Source: Streptomyces sp. NBC_00223
GTDB taxonomy: Bacteria > Actinomycetota > Actinomycetes > Streptomycetales > Streptomycetaceae
Assembly (NCBI RefSeq): GCF_036199905.1
Contig: NZ_CP108109.1
Coordinates: 434,001 to 498,000, forward strand
Direction of reading: 5' to 3'
DNA length: 64,000 nt
Shown: positions 1 through 7,886 of the stretch, one piece after another
Position numbering within the stretch: position 1 is the first letter of the stretch
How the letters are laid out: each line of letters starts with the position of its first letter
Position numbers and translations under genes: made by a program
The notes under the pieces: model-generated
What the model was told of the DNA's origin: nothing
What the model saw: the letters and a program-made list of their open reading frames with translations, nothing else
Database searches by the model: none

Positions 1-347
1 CGCCCCAGCACGCCCACGTCCATCGGCCCCATCCACACCCGCGCGCCCGCGCGCCTCGCGGCCTCGGCCGTGACGTCGGCGTCGGTGGTGGAGAACGCGA
101 GCTGCCACTGCACCGGCTGCTGCGGGTTCATCAGCGGGGCGACGGCGGCGGCGGGGGCTCCGTCGAGGGAAAAGGTCGTATAACCGCCGTACTGCGGGTC
201 CGGGTCGGTCTCGGCGGTCCAGCCGAACAGCTGCCCGTAGAACCGCTGGGCCGCCTCCGGGTCGAGGGCGCTCAGCTGCGCCCAGCAGGGGGAGCCCGGG
301 AGGTTTCCGGTCACCTTCAACGCAATGCCTCTCGACGTCGGGTTCAC
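1..347 (-). CDS. VOC (glyoxalase-like) family protein, 3' end cut by window edge
   Basis: The minus strand reads GSPCWAQLSALDPEAAQRFY, followed by a GWTAET segment and a second strand ending WMGPMDVGVLG. This is the N-terminal half of a vicinal-oxygen-chelate protein of the two-module type (same GTPCW...DLLGW layout as the neighbour at 1385-2164). The C-terminal part lies outside the window. I chose the GTG at 347; a GTG at 315 (VTGNLPGSPCW) is an alternative and neither has a strong ribosome binding site. Members are metal-dependent dioxygenases, lyases or binding proteins; no substrate can be assigned. Confidence 0.75.
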   Translation of the reverse strand, partial: MNPTSRGIALKVTGNLPGSPCWAQLSALDPEAAQRFYGQLFGWTAETDPDPQYGGYTTFSLDGAPAAAVAPLMNPQQPVQWQLAFSTTDADVTAEAARRAGARVWMGPMDVGVLG

Positions 348-504
348 GAGCCAGGCCCTGTCTAATCGCTCCTGGGCGACGAAGCGAGGAGGCACCGCAG
401 GTGTGCCGTGCGCCTTCACCCGCCTGCACCGATTCGGCCGGGAGCGGCGCGAGGCCCTGAATAATCGCGTGCCACGCCATGAGTGACAGGGGCAGACTTG
501 CTCC
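348..504. other. intergenic
   Basis: Gap between two divergently oriented genes. It must hold both promoters, but I see no convincing -10/-35 pair or operator. Confidence 0.4.
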
Positions 505-1121
505 ATGGCGGAGATGCGGGCGTTCCGGGACGCGGTCGGTGCCTGGGCGGCCGGCGGGCCCGGCGGACCGGCGAGCGAACTGGCTGAGCGACTACGGGTG
601 CGCACCGCGGTGCTGCTGGAAGGGCTGAGCGATCTCGCGGCCGTTGAGGCGCTGGCCGCCCGGCGCGGCCGGGACCTGGCCGCCGAGGGGGTGTGCGTCG
701 TGCCGATGGGCGGGCGATGAGCGTCGGCCGTTACGCCGGCCTCCTCGGGCCGCCCGGCCTCGGCCTGCGCCTGGCCGGGCTGTGCGACGAGGGCGAACGG
801 GACTTCTACGACCGCGGCCTGGAGCGGGCAGGGGCGCCGCGCCGGGGCTTCTTCGTGTGCGCGGCGGACCTGGAGGACGAACTCATCCGCGCGCTGGGCA
901 CGGCGAGGGTCGAGGAGGTCATCGGGGCGGAGGGCGACCTTCGCGCCTGGCAGACCTTCGTCCAGCAGCCAGCGCAGCACGGTCGGCCCCCGCAGCAGCA
1001 GTTGCGGCGCTTCCTCGGTACGAAGAAGGGCCGCAAGATCCGTTACGGCCGCGTCCTGGTCGAGGCCCTGGCCCCCGACCAGGTACCGGCCCCGCTCGCC
1101 GACCTCCTCACCAGCGTGTGA
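505..1121 (+). pseudogene. TOPRIM (OLD-like) domain protein, broken by a one-base frameshift
   Basis: Two adjacent frames together make one protein. The first (505-720) contains TAVLLEGLSDLAAVEALAARR and ends VPMGGR; the second continues from 717 with MSVGRYAGLLGPPGLGLRLA, then GLCDEGERDFY and a C-terminal tail ending APLADLLTSV. This matches Streptomyces single-domain TOPRIM nucleotidyl transferase/hydrolase proteins, where the glutamate in LLEGxSD and the acidic residues after GLCD bind metal. Inserting one G in the G-run near 709-714 restores a single frame. The resulting ATGA at 717-720 mimics translational coupling, but neither half has a complete domain. Either a real inactivating deletion or a homopolymer sequencing error. 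Confidence 0.75.
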
Positions 1122-1384
1122 CGCGGTGGACGCGGTGGACACGGCGGCTTCGGTGAGGGCCGCTCAGGTCAGCGTCAGGTGACGGGTCACGGCCTTGAGG
1201 CTGGGGGAATTCGTCCGTCGTGCGGCCCCTGGCCCAACTGCTCGTTGCCGGCGGCGGAGAACTCCGCGTCGTGGCCGAGACCGCGTTCCGACCTGTGGCA
1301 GGGGCGAGGGTGCGGCCTCCCGGGCGGACGGCGCCCGCCCGGGAGGTGCCGGGCGGGCGGGGCGAGGATGCGGGGTGGCGAGGG
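1122..1384. other. intergenic, convergent genes
   Basis: Space between two converging genes. It contains G+C-rich inverted segments (for example around 1318-1366, gcccgcccgg-type repeats) that could terminate transcription, but no gene is evident. Confidence 0.35.
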
Positions 1385-2164
1385 TTACCTCGGGGTCGGC
1401 TTGATCAGCGCGAACGGCGCGCCCTGCGGATCGGCGACCACCGCCATCCGGCCGGCCGTCATGTCGAACGGCGGCGCGAGAACCGTGCCCTCGCGCTTGA
1501 CCAGGGCGTCCACGGTGGAGTCCACGTCGTCGACCGCGAAGTAGGTCAGCCAGTGCGCCGGCGTGCCGGGCGGGTCGTTGGCGAGCAGCGTGGCACCACC
1601 GACCGTACGGCCGGCGACCCGCAGCTCCCAGTACGAATCCGCGCCCTCCAGCGGCACGATGTCGATACCGAACACATCGCCGTAGAAAGACGCGGCGGCG
1701 AGTACGTCGCTGGTGTGCAGCTCGTTCCAGATCAGGGCGCCGGGCTGGTTGACCACCTGGGCGCCGTGGAATTCGCCGGGCTGCCAGACACCGAAGGCCG
1801 CTCCCTGCGGGTCGGCGGCGATCAGCATGCGGCCGAGGCCGCCGACATCCACCACCGGAACGAGCAGGCTGCCGCCGGCGGCGACGATCGCGTCCTGGGT
1901 GGCCTGGGCGTCGGTGCTGGCCAGGTAGCTGGTCCACACGGTCGGCGGGGTCGGCAGCCCCTCGGGGGCCGTGGCCGGGCCGATACCGGCCACGGCCTTG
2001 CCTTCGAGCTCGCAGACCGCGTACCCGCCGAACTCGGCCGGGCCGGGCCGTCCCTGCCAGCCGAGCAGGTCGCGGTAGAAGTCCAGCGCCGCCTGCTGGT
2101 CCTTCGCCATCAGGTCGACCCAGCACGGCGTGCCGGTCGCGTACGGGGTGGTGGCTTCAGGCAT
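1385..2164 (-). CDS. two-domain VOC family protein (Cfp30B-like)
   Basis: A 259-residue protein with two tandem VOC modules. The first opens with TPYATGTPCWVDLMAKDQQA and ends near GAAFGVWQPGEF; the second runs from GALIWNELHTSDVLAAASFY to the C-terminal PQGAPFALIKPTPR. The arrangement matches the mycobacterial 27 kDa antigen Cfp30B (Rv0577) family and many Streptomyces 'hydroxylase/glyoxalase' proteins, for which no enzymatic reaction is settled. I start at the ATG at 2164 (MPEATTPY) because it has a purine-rich GAAAGAGCGAGAG just upstream and aligns with the family start; the frame stays open upstream to 2233. Monocistronic as far as I can see. Confidence 0.85.
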   Translation of the reverse strand: MPEATTPYATGTPCWVDLMAKDQQAALDFYRDLLGWQGRPGPAEFGGYAVCELEGKAVAGIGPATAPEGLPTPPTVWTSYLASTDAQATQDAIVAAGGSLLVPVVDVGGLGRMLIAADPQGAAFGVWQPGEFHGAQVVNQPGALIWNELHTSDVLAAASFYGDVFGIDIVPLEGADSYWELRVAGRTVGGATLLANDPPGTPAHWLTYFAVDDVDSTVDALVKREGTVLAPPFDMTAGRMAVVADPQGAPFALIKPTPR

Positions 2165-2443
2165 CTCTCGCTCTTTCTCGTGGGGTCCGTCCGTCACCAT
2201 TGCCTCACGGACCGTCATTCCGCCACCCGACACGCCGCCGCGCTCACCCAGGCGAAGGGGCTCCTCAGCGGGTGCCGAACGAGGGGCTTGCCCTCACGTT
2301 CACCCATTTGGCGAGGGCATTCCGCGCGCCGGGCCGGAGCATCGGCGGTCCACCGGGTCGGGGGTCGGCGGCGGTGCTCCTGCCGACGCCGTCGGACGGT
2401 ACGTCGACAGAGACTTGGGATCACGCCTCGTCAAAGTCGCCGC

Positions 2444-2560
2444 TCACGTGGGACGTCCCGTACCGTCCTGCTCGCTCACCATGGCGGCGGCGTACCAGTC
2501 GGGCCAGTTCTCGTCTTCCTCACCAGTGAGCTTCTCGTGTTCACCGTAGGCGGCCGCCGC
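2444..2560 (-). pseudogene. C-terminal remnant of a small hypothetical protein
   Basis: The minus strand encodes YGEHEKLTGEEDENWPDWY followed by AAAMVSEQDGTGRPT and a stop. This acidic, tryptophan-rich ending resembles the C-terminus of small Streptomyces proteins of the 'HEK-G-x-DENWPDWYAxYMV' type. The upstream part is missing and the sequence runs directly into the oppositely oriented hydrolase remnant, so this is a fragment rather than an expressed gene. Confidence 0.5.
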
Positions 2561-2570
2561 GCGCCGGCCG

Positions 2571-2786
2571 GACGAGAGCCGGCTGGTCCGGCTCGCCGCC
2601 ATCACCCAGCCGACGCTGGTGGCCAACGGCGACAACGACCGCGTCATCCCGACCCAGAACACCTACCTGCTCGCCGACCGCATCCCCAACGCCAAGCTCA
2701 GCATCTATCCGGACGCCGGTCATGGCTTCCTCTGGCAGTACCCGGCCGACTTCGCGGCAGAGGTGAACGCGTTCCTGGGCCACTGA
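2571..2786 (+). pseudogene. alpha/beta hydrolase, C-terminal remnant
   Basis: The plus strand reads DESRLVRLAAITQPTLVANG, then DNDRVIPTQNTYLLADRIPN and a C-terminal YPDAGHGFLWQYPADFAAEV ending in VNAFLGH. This is the last third of an alpha/beta hydrolase: the catalytic aspartate (GDND) and histidine (AGHG) are present, but the oxyanion loop and nucleophile elbow are missing and there is no start codon or ribosome binding site. It abuts the remnant at 2444-2560, implying a deletion junction at about 2560-2570. Confidence 0.7.
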
Positions 2787-2853
2787 CGTCCCGTCGTTCA
2801 TTGGCCGCTGGAGGCCGGAGCGCGGCGGGTGGTGCCGCGCTCCGGTCCGCCGG

Positions 2854-3216
2854 TCAGTTGATGTGGATGAAGGTGACGGTGCCGTTGACCGCCACGTTCC
2901 GCTGGTCCTTGAGGAAGTTCACCTGAAACGCCCTGCCGTTGTTGTCCACCCGGACGTAGCCCGCGTTGTTGCCCGAGTTGAGGTAGGTGACGTCGTAGAC
3001 GGCGACGGGGAGGTCTCCCGCGTTGGCGAAGCAGAGTTCCTCACCGGATGGCTGCTTCCACAGCTGGAAGAAGTCCGACCGGTTGTTGCAGTCCGTACGG
3101 TTGATGAACGCGCTCGACGGCGCGGCCACTGCCGACACGGCCGATCCCGCGACCATCGCCGCGGCGAACGTGACGGCCACGGCCGCCTTGAAGGTCTTGT
3201 TACGGTGAGAACGCAT
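2854..3216 (-). CDS. secreted beta/gamma-crystallin-like (SKLP-type) protein
   Basis: A 120-residue protein with a clear Sec signal peptide (MRSHRNK, a hydrophobic stretch, then VSAVAAP at about residue 30). The mature part carries INRTDCNNRSDFFQLWKQ, ELCFANAGDLPVAVYDVTYL and a short C-terminal strand region. This is the layout of the Streptomyces killer-toxin-like protein family (beta/gamma-crystallin fold), including two conserved cysteines. Function in the producer is unknown; relatives were described as yeast-toxic or antifungal. The ATG at 3216 has GAAGGAGCAGC directly upstream. Confidence 0.8.
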   Translation of the reverse strand: MRSHRNKTFKAAVAVTFAAAMVAGSAVSAVAAPSSAFINRTDCNNRSDFFQLWKQPSGEELCFANAGDLPVAVYDVTYLNSGNNAGYVRVDNNGRAFQVNFLKDQRNVAVNGTVTFIHIN

Positions 3217-3859
3217 GCTGCTCCTTCGGGTTTTCGTGCCGCGCACGACTTTTACCGTGTCCTCTCCCACCGCCCGCCCGACAGGACCGGACGGATAAGC
3301 GCGAGAGGTTGAACGGGCACAGAAAGAATGCGCGTCGCCACTGCGGACTCGGTGGCCACGGCACATGGTTATTGCCGTGGCCGTGAAGTGAGCGCCACAG
3401 CAGGTGAGAAGGCCCTCGCCGACCGGATCGGACGGCGAGAAGGGGAACGGAAGGGGACCGTGAGCGAACAGCCATTGGCACATCTGTACGCAACACTCAC
3501 TTTAGCGTGAGAGATAAGAGACGTCATTACTTTTCCCGCAAAGAATTCATTCGGCGCAATAAAGTGAAAAATAGAATTAACCATTTCTCTCAAGAACGCC
3601 ACGGATTCCTGGCCACCGTCCCGGTGCCGGCCTCCGGCGCGCGCCCGGCACGGCCAGGGAACGGCCCGGCACGGTTCAGGGAACGGCCCGGCGCGGTCGG
3701 AGAACGGCCAACGGCCTTACCTCGTCCGCGGCTTGCGGAACATCGACGGCTCGCCGAGGGATGTGCGTACGACGACGGCCGCCCGTCGGAGCCGAGGCTC
3801 CGACGGGCGGCCGTGGGAGGCTTCCGGCCGGACCCGGCCGACGCCTCGAAGCGGGTGGA
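3217..3859. other. long intergenic region with an A+T-rich block
   Basis: 643 bases without a convincing gene. The part at 3495-3600 is markedly A+T-richer than the surroundings and lies upstream of the crystallin-like gene, so it may contain its promoter or be foreign DNA. Short tandem 'cggcacgg/gaacggcccggc' repeats occur at about 3645-3710. The strong hairpin at 3775-3814 is listed separately. Confidence 0.4.
3775..3814. terminator. perfect 19-bp inverted repeat, probable terminator
   Basis: Arms at 3775-3793 and 3796-3814 are perfectly complementary (ACGGCCGCCCGTCGGAGCC and its complement). It lies 45 bases beyond the stop of the EF-hand gene on the minus strand. There is no U-tract, as is common in Streptomyces terminators. 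Confidence 0.7.
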
Positions 3860-4411
3860 TCAGATGTGTCCGAAGAACAGGCTGCCCGGTACGTCCGGGT
3901 CGTTCGACAGGAAGTGCTCCCGCACCGCACGGATGAACTCGTGGCGCGAGATCGAGCCGTCCCCGTCGGTGTCCAGCTTGGTGAACGAGTCCATCCCGTC
4001 GGGCGCGTCGCTCCTCCACACGTCCCTCAGGAAGCGGGCGAACTCGTCCTTGGTGATCTCGTTGTCGCCATTGACGTCGATGACGTCGAAGATCGCGTGG
4101 CCGCCGCCCTCGGTCACATTGAGCCGACTGGTGTCGATGACCGCGAGGCGGTTGGCCGCCACGAACTGGTCCTTCGTGAGCCGATCCCCATCTGCGCCCG
4201 CGTGGCGCAGCAGCTCCAGCCAGTAGATCTGGTTGAAGCTCTGGAGTGCCCTGGCCCGGCGGTCGTCCTTGTCGAGCCGGTAGGCCTGGATGTAGCGGTC
4301 GGCGAGCTTCTGGTAGTCCGACCAGTCCAGATAGCCGTCGTTGTTGGCGTCCAAGGCGTCAAATGAACGCTCAAGCTTGATGCTGATGACGTCCTGCGCC
4401 GTTGTAGTCAT
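3860..4411 (-). CDS. EF-hand calcium-binding protein (calerythrin-like)
   Basis: A 183-residue soluble protein with four EF-hand positions. Loops visible are DANNDGYLDWSDY (about residue 20), a degenerate one at AGADGDRLTKDQF, then DVNGDNEITKDEF and DTDGDGSISRHEF near the C-terminus. Size and loop spacing match bacterial sarcoplasmic-type EF-hand proteins such as calerythrin and Streptomyces CabD-type proteins, which buffer Ca2+ in the cytoplasm. The second loop lacks some oxygen ligands and is probably non-binding. Start ATG at 4411 is preceded by AAAGGACC; the frame is open further upstream but without a better site. Confidence 0.85.
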   Translation of the reverse strand: MTTTAQDVISIKLERSFDALDANNDGYLDWSDYQKLADRYIQAYRLDKDDRRARALQSFNQIYWLELLRHAGADGDRLTKDQFVAANRLAVIDTSRLNVTEGGGHAIFDVIDVNGDNEITKDEFARFLRDVWRSDAPDGMDSFTKLDTDGDGSISRHEFIRAVREHFLSNDPDVPGSLFFGHI

Positions 4412-4589
4412 GAGTGCCGGGGGTCCTTTCGTGATCTTGTCTCCTGGCTCCCTCAGCATGGGGCGAGATCGTCCGGCGAGGCACCGATCCACGTATAAGC
4501 CACTCGATCCGGTGATCATCTCCGCGGCCCACCGCATGTCGCACGCCACGACCGGCCGTTCCGGCATGTCCGGGTCGGGCCGCCGGCCC

Positions 4590-5240
4590 GGTGTCCCGCT
4601 GGCCCGGATCAGGGACATCCTGGCCCTGGAACCGGCGGCGGCCGCCGAGGAGATCCGCGCCCACTGGACCGAGGCCGAAGCGGAGCACGCCGCCCAGCGC
4701 GTCCTGATCGACCGCCTCGTCGACCGCTTTCACGGGAAGAAGTCCGCCATGTACGAGGTCACCGTCCGCGACATCCCCGAGCGCAGCGTGCTCAGCCTGG
4801 TCAGCAGGGTGCATCAGGACGAGTTGGAGCCCAGGACACGGGAGCTGTTCATCCACCGGTTGCGCGGTGGCGGTGTCCCGCGCGTCGAGGGGATCGCCGG
4901 TGCGCCGTTCACGATCTACCACGGGGAGGTGAGCGGGGACAGCGACGGCCCGGTCGAGTGGTGCCGGCCCGTACCCGGGGACCGGGCAGCCGAGATCGCG
5001 GCCGGGTTCCCCGATCTCACCCTGCGCACCGAGCCCGCGCACCAGGAAGCGTTCGTCCGCCCGCAGACGCCCGGTCGGTGGGCCGGCGGAACCCAGGTCG
5101 AAGTCGCGGTCGGGGCCCTGTTCGCCTGGGCCGCGGAGCACCATCGCCATCCGTCCGGGGGTGTGCGCGGCGTGTTGGTCCCGGACCCCGCCGGCAGGGG
5201 AACCGGGCCGTACGTCGAATTCGCGCTGTCGCTTCGTTGA
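4590..5240 (+). pseudogene. MerR-family regulator lacking its DNA-binding domain
   Basis: The frame starts abruptly with GVPLARIRDILALEPAAAAE, which is the middle of a MerR protein: the end of the winged helix followed by the coiled-coil linker (EIRAHWTEAEAEHAAQRVLI). It then has a complete GyrI-like effector-binding domain (MYEVTVRDIPERSVLSLVSR to YVEFALSLR). The first about 60 residues with the helix-turn-helix are absent from the DNA upstream. A short ATG-initiated product from about 4566 is possible, which would be an effector-binding domain without DNA binding; I call it a 5'-truncated gene. Confidence 0.7.
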
Positions 5241-5286
5241 ACCGACACGCGAAAACCGGCGCCCACGGCGGTCCGGTGGAACGTGT

Positions 5287-5323
5287 CCCGGCCGGGACCG
5301 TCTCGGTGACGGCCCCGGCCGGG
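5287..5323 (+). terminator. strong hairpin after the MerR-type gene
   Basis: A 16-bp stem (arms 5287-5302 and 5308-5323, one G-T pair) closed by the five-base loop TCGGT. It lies between two converging genes and can serve both. Confidence 0.75.
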
Positions 5324-5376
5324 AGATGAGGGCTGCGGTCGTGCCGACGGGCGTACCCGACGTCACGCACCCGCTG

Positions 5377-5691
5377 TCACGAGTTGCTGTATTCGATCCA
5401 GACATTGGCGATGGTCCACGACGGGTACGTGATGGTGGAGGACTCCCCCGGAGCCGCCCAGTTGCCCACGAGAGGCATCTGCCCGTTTCTCGGGTCAAGG
5501 GCGTTGAGCACCATGTGGAGCCGCTGGTGCCCGGTGCCGGTGGTACACACGCTGGCGATGTGGTTCGAACTCGGGTACGTGATCGTGCAGTTGCCGGGAT
5601 CGGCCTGGGCAGAGCCGGCCGCGGCCAGCATCATTCCGGCCGAGGCCACCGCGAGGGCGGCGGCACCGGTCACGCTTCTCATTTTGCGCAT
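5377..5691 (-). CDS. small secreted protein of unknown function
   Basis: A 104-residue protein with a Sec signal peptide (MRKMRSVTGAA, hydrophobic run, cleavage near GSAQADPG at about residue 31). The mature part has two cysteines and an internal repeat: CTITYPSSNHIASV near its start and STITYPSWTIANV near its end. I do not recognise the family; the repeated T-I-T-Y-P-S strand suggests a small beta-sandwich. ATG at 5691 is preceded by AGGAG with five bases spacing. Confidence 0.7.
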   Translation of the reverse strand: MRKMRSVTGAAALAVASAGMMLAAAGSAQADPGNCTITYPSSNHIASVCTTGTGHQRLHMVLNALDPRNGQMPLVGNWAAPGESSTITYPSWTIANVWIEYSNS

Positions 5692-6190
5692 GGGGACTCC
5701 TTGATCCGATGACGTGTTGATCCGATGACGTGGAGTTGCTCGATCCGAGCCGTCTGCCGTGACGGTCCGGTGATTCGCGCGGTGGAGCGGTGGAACGTCA
5801 TTCCGGCTTCGGCTGACCCGGCGGGGCGGTGCTGATCGAGCACGCACGAAGATTCGCCGCAAAGTGGTCTATAAACGCTCAAAGCCCGTGAAGACGTCGC
5901 AAAGATAGCGTCACCGTTGACCCCTCCACAAGACCTTTCCCGAACTTGGTCCAGACCAATCGGAGCGCCACTGGCGGGCGACCGCCACCCTGCGGGGCAC
6001 GGGCCAACCTCGGCTTGACGTCGCCGAGTTGCCGAGTTGCCGACCGTCGAACACGACGTCCGGCCTCCGGACGCGAGGCCGCGACAGTGCTTCAGCCGCC
6101 AGGGACCAGCCGCGCCCCAGCAGGGGCCAGCAGTTCGCGTATGACAGAGCCGACGATGCACATAAGAGCATACGAGGTAGGATAAGGAGC
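5692..6190. other. intergenic region with a short direct repeat
   Basis: About 500 bases with no supported gene. At 5702-5732 the octamer-plus tgatccgatgacgtg occurs twice in tandem, directly upstream of the small secreted protein gene, and may be a regulator site. The right end (6166-6190) carries the leader of the toxin-antitoxin operon, which is repeated at 16243. Confidence 0.4.
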
Positions 6191-6463
6191 ATGAGCGAGC
6201 CTACTCAGAAGTACTCGATCACCATGCCACGTGACATCGCCGAAGCCGCCCGCGCCCGGAGCGGCCACTCCGGACTCTCCGCCTACGTCGCCGCAGCCGT
6301 CGCCCGGCAGGTCGAGCGGGACAATCTCAGCGAACTCATCGCTGTCGCCGAAGCCGAACACGGCCCCGTCACAGACGAGGAAATCCAGGCCAAGCGCGAC
6401 CAACTCCACCAGGCCCGCCAGGCCCAGGCACTGGCCGACGGAACGGATTCGCACGCCGCATGA
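6191..6463 (+). CDS. type II antitoxin (VapB-like)
   Basis: A 90-residue protein beginning MSEPTQKYSITMPRDIAEAA, a ribbon-helix-helix-like N-terminus, followed by a helical region (GHSGLSAYVAAAVARQVERD) and a charged C-terminal tail that would wrap the toxin. It overlaps the PIN-domain gene by four bases (ATGA), the standard antitoxin-first arrangement. Such pairs normally autorepress from the upstream promoter. The ribosome binding site TAAGGAG is unusually close to the ATG. The leader plus first 13 codons recur at 16243-16308. Confidence 0.85.
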   Translation: MSEPTQKYSITMPRDIAEAARARSGHSGLSAYVAAAVARQVERDNLSELIAVAEAEHGPVTDEEIQAKRDQLHQARQAQALADGTDSHAA

Positions 6464-6876
6464 CCCGCTCCCCCGCCGTCCCCGGCGGCAGCCTCATCCT
6501 GGACAGCGAGGGCCTGGCCAAAGCCGTGCTGCGCGACCGCGAAGTCACCGGCTGGCTCGCCCTTGCCCTCGCCGACGACATGCGTGTCGTCACCAGCGCC
6601 GCCACCCTCGTCGAAGTCGTCCACCCGCGCATCAACCGCCCCGCCCTCGAGTGGACTCTCTCCCGCCTCGTCGTCGAACCCGTCACCGAAGCCATCGCTC
6701 GCCGCGCGTCGGCACTCCTCGCGGACGCGGGCCTTCACGGCCACAAACACGCCATCGACGCAATTCTGACGGCCACCGCGCTCGCCGCCCCCGGCCCGGT
6801 CACGGTCCTCACCTCCGACCCCGAAGACCTCACCACTTTGGGCAACGGCCACCGGATAACTGTGATCAAGGTCTGA
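6460..6876 (+). CDS. PIN-domain toxin (VapC-like ribonuclease)
   Basis: A 138-residue PIN domain. The four acidic metal-binding residues are visible: D15 in SLILDSEGLA, E52 in TSAATLVEVVH, D100 in HKHAIDAILTATAL and D120 in TVLTSDPEDL. The fold order and length match VapC toxins, which cleave tRNA or rRNA and are blocked by the upstream antitoxin. All catalytic positions are intact, so the toxin is probably active. ATG overlaps the antitoxin stop. Confidence 0.88.
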   Translation: MTRSPAVPGGSLILDSEGLAKAVLRDREVTGWLALALADDMRVVTSAATLVEVVHPRINRPALEWTLSRLVVEPVTEAIARRASALLADAGLHGHKHAIDAILTATALAAPGPVTVLTSDPEDLTTLGNGHRITVIKV

Positions 6877-7042
6877 GTACCTGACGCTGTCGGGGATCTT
6901 GAAAAGTCCCGATCTGACGGGCGACGGGAACGGGGTTGGTGATCTTGTGAGCTGTCACCGCATTTCAGAGGCACACCCGCGCTGTTCTGCCGGCGGTGAA
7001 CACCACCCCAACCGGGCTCGACGATCACTACCGTCCAGTCTC

Positions 7043-7768
7043 ATGACGACGGTTACCACACGCACGGTCGCGTACCCGGCCGACGGCCTGACGATGATCG
7101 GGCACCTCGCGCTCCCCGCCGGTGCCGACCCCCGGCCCGCGGTGCTGCTCGGACCAGAGGGCCCGGGACTCAGCGACGTCGAGCGCCGCCGGGCCGATGC
7201 GCTCGCCGAGCTGGGATACGTAGTGCTGGCCTTCGACCTCCACGGCGGGCGCTACTTGGGCGACCCGGACGAGATGCTGGCCCGTTGCATGCCGCTCCTC
7301 GCCGACCCCGACCGGATGCGGGGCATAGGCCACGCGGCGCTCGACGTGTTGCGCGCCGAACCGCGGACCGACCCCGACCGGATCGCCGCCGTCGGCTACG
7401 GCACCGGAGGCGCCATCGGGCTGGAACTCGGGCGCGACGGCGTCAACCTACGCGCGATCGGCACAGTCAACGCACTGACCACAGGCCGACCGGGCGAGAC
7501 GGCGCGCATCCGCTGCCCAGTGTGGGCCGGGGTCGGGTCGGAAGACCCGATCATGCCGCCCGCGCAACGGGACGCGTTCACCGCCGAGATGCAGGCCGCG
7601 GGCGTCGACTGGCGCCTCGCGGTCTACGGCGGCGCCTTGCACGCCTTCCACCACCCGACGGTCGACCACCCCGTGGTCCCCGGCGTCGGCTACCATCCAC
7701 GGCACGCGCAGCGAGCCTGGCGCGACGTCGTCGGCCTGCTCGCCGAGTGCCTGCCGGTGACGGAGTGA
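7043..7768 (+). CDS. dienelactone-hydrolase-family protein without the usual nucleophile
   Basis: A 241-residue alpha/beta-hydrolase. MTTVTTRTVAYPADGLTMIG starts a DLH-type first strand; AVLLGPEGPGLSDVERRRAD corresponds to the oxyanion region, with D in GVGSEDPIMP and H in YGGALHAFHHP as the acid-histidine pair. Dienelactone hydrolases have a cysteine in a G-x-C-x-G-G elbow; here the elbow reads GYGTGG, so the nucleophile position is glycine. The protein is otherwise well conserved, so it may be a non-hydrolytic or differently catalysing branch. The ATG at 7043 matches the family start; the frame is open to 6899. Confidence 0.8.
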   Translation: MTTVTTRTVAYPADGLTMIGHLALPAGADPRPAVLLGPEGPGLSDVERRRADALAELGYVVLAFDLHGGRYLGDPDEMLARCMPLLADPDRMRGIGHAALDVLRAEPRTDPDRIAAVGYGTGGAIGLELGRDGVNLRAIGTVNALTTGRPGETARIRCPVWAGVGSEDPIMPPAQRDAFTAEMQAAGVDWRLAVYGGALHAFHHPTVDHPVVPGVGYHPRHAQRAWRDVVGLLAECLPVTE

Positions 7769-7886
7769 TCTGGTCAGAAAACCGCAAGATGATTGACCGA
7801 CAACATCGGGATACAGACCGCAATTCGTGGCCAAGACGGTCGCGACCGCGGCACGATCCGCACAACAGAGGCCGACCTCGCTGGGG

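Noticed and set aside
717..720. ATGA as translational coupling of two TOPRIM-region genes
   Set aside because: The two products are halves of one known domain family; a single-base frameshift explains the arrangement better.
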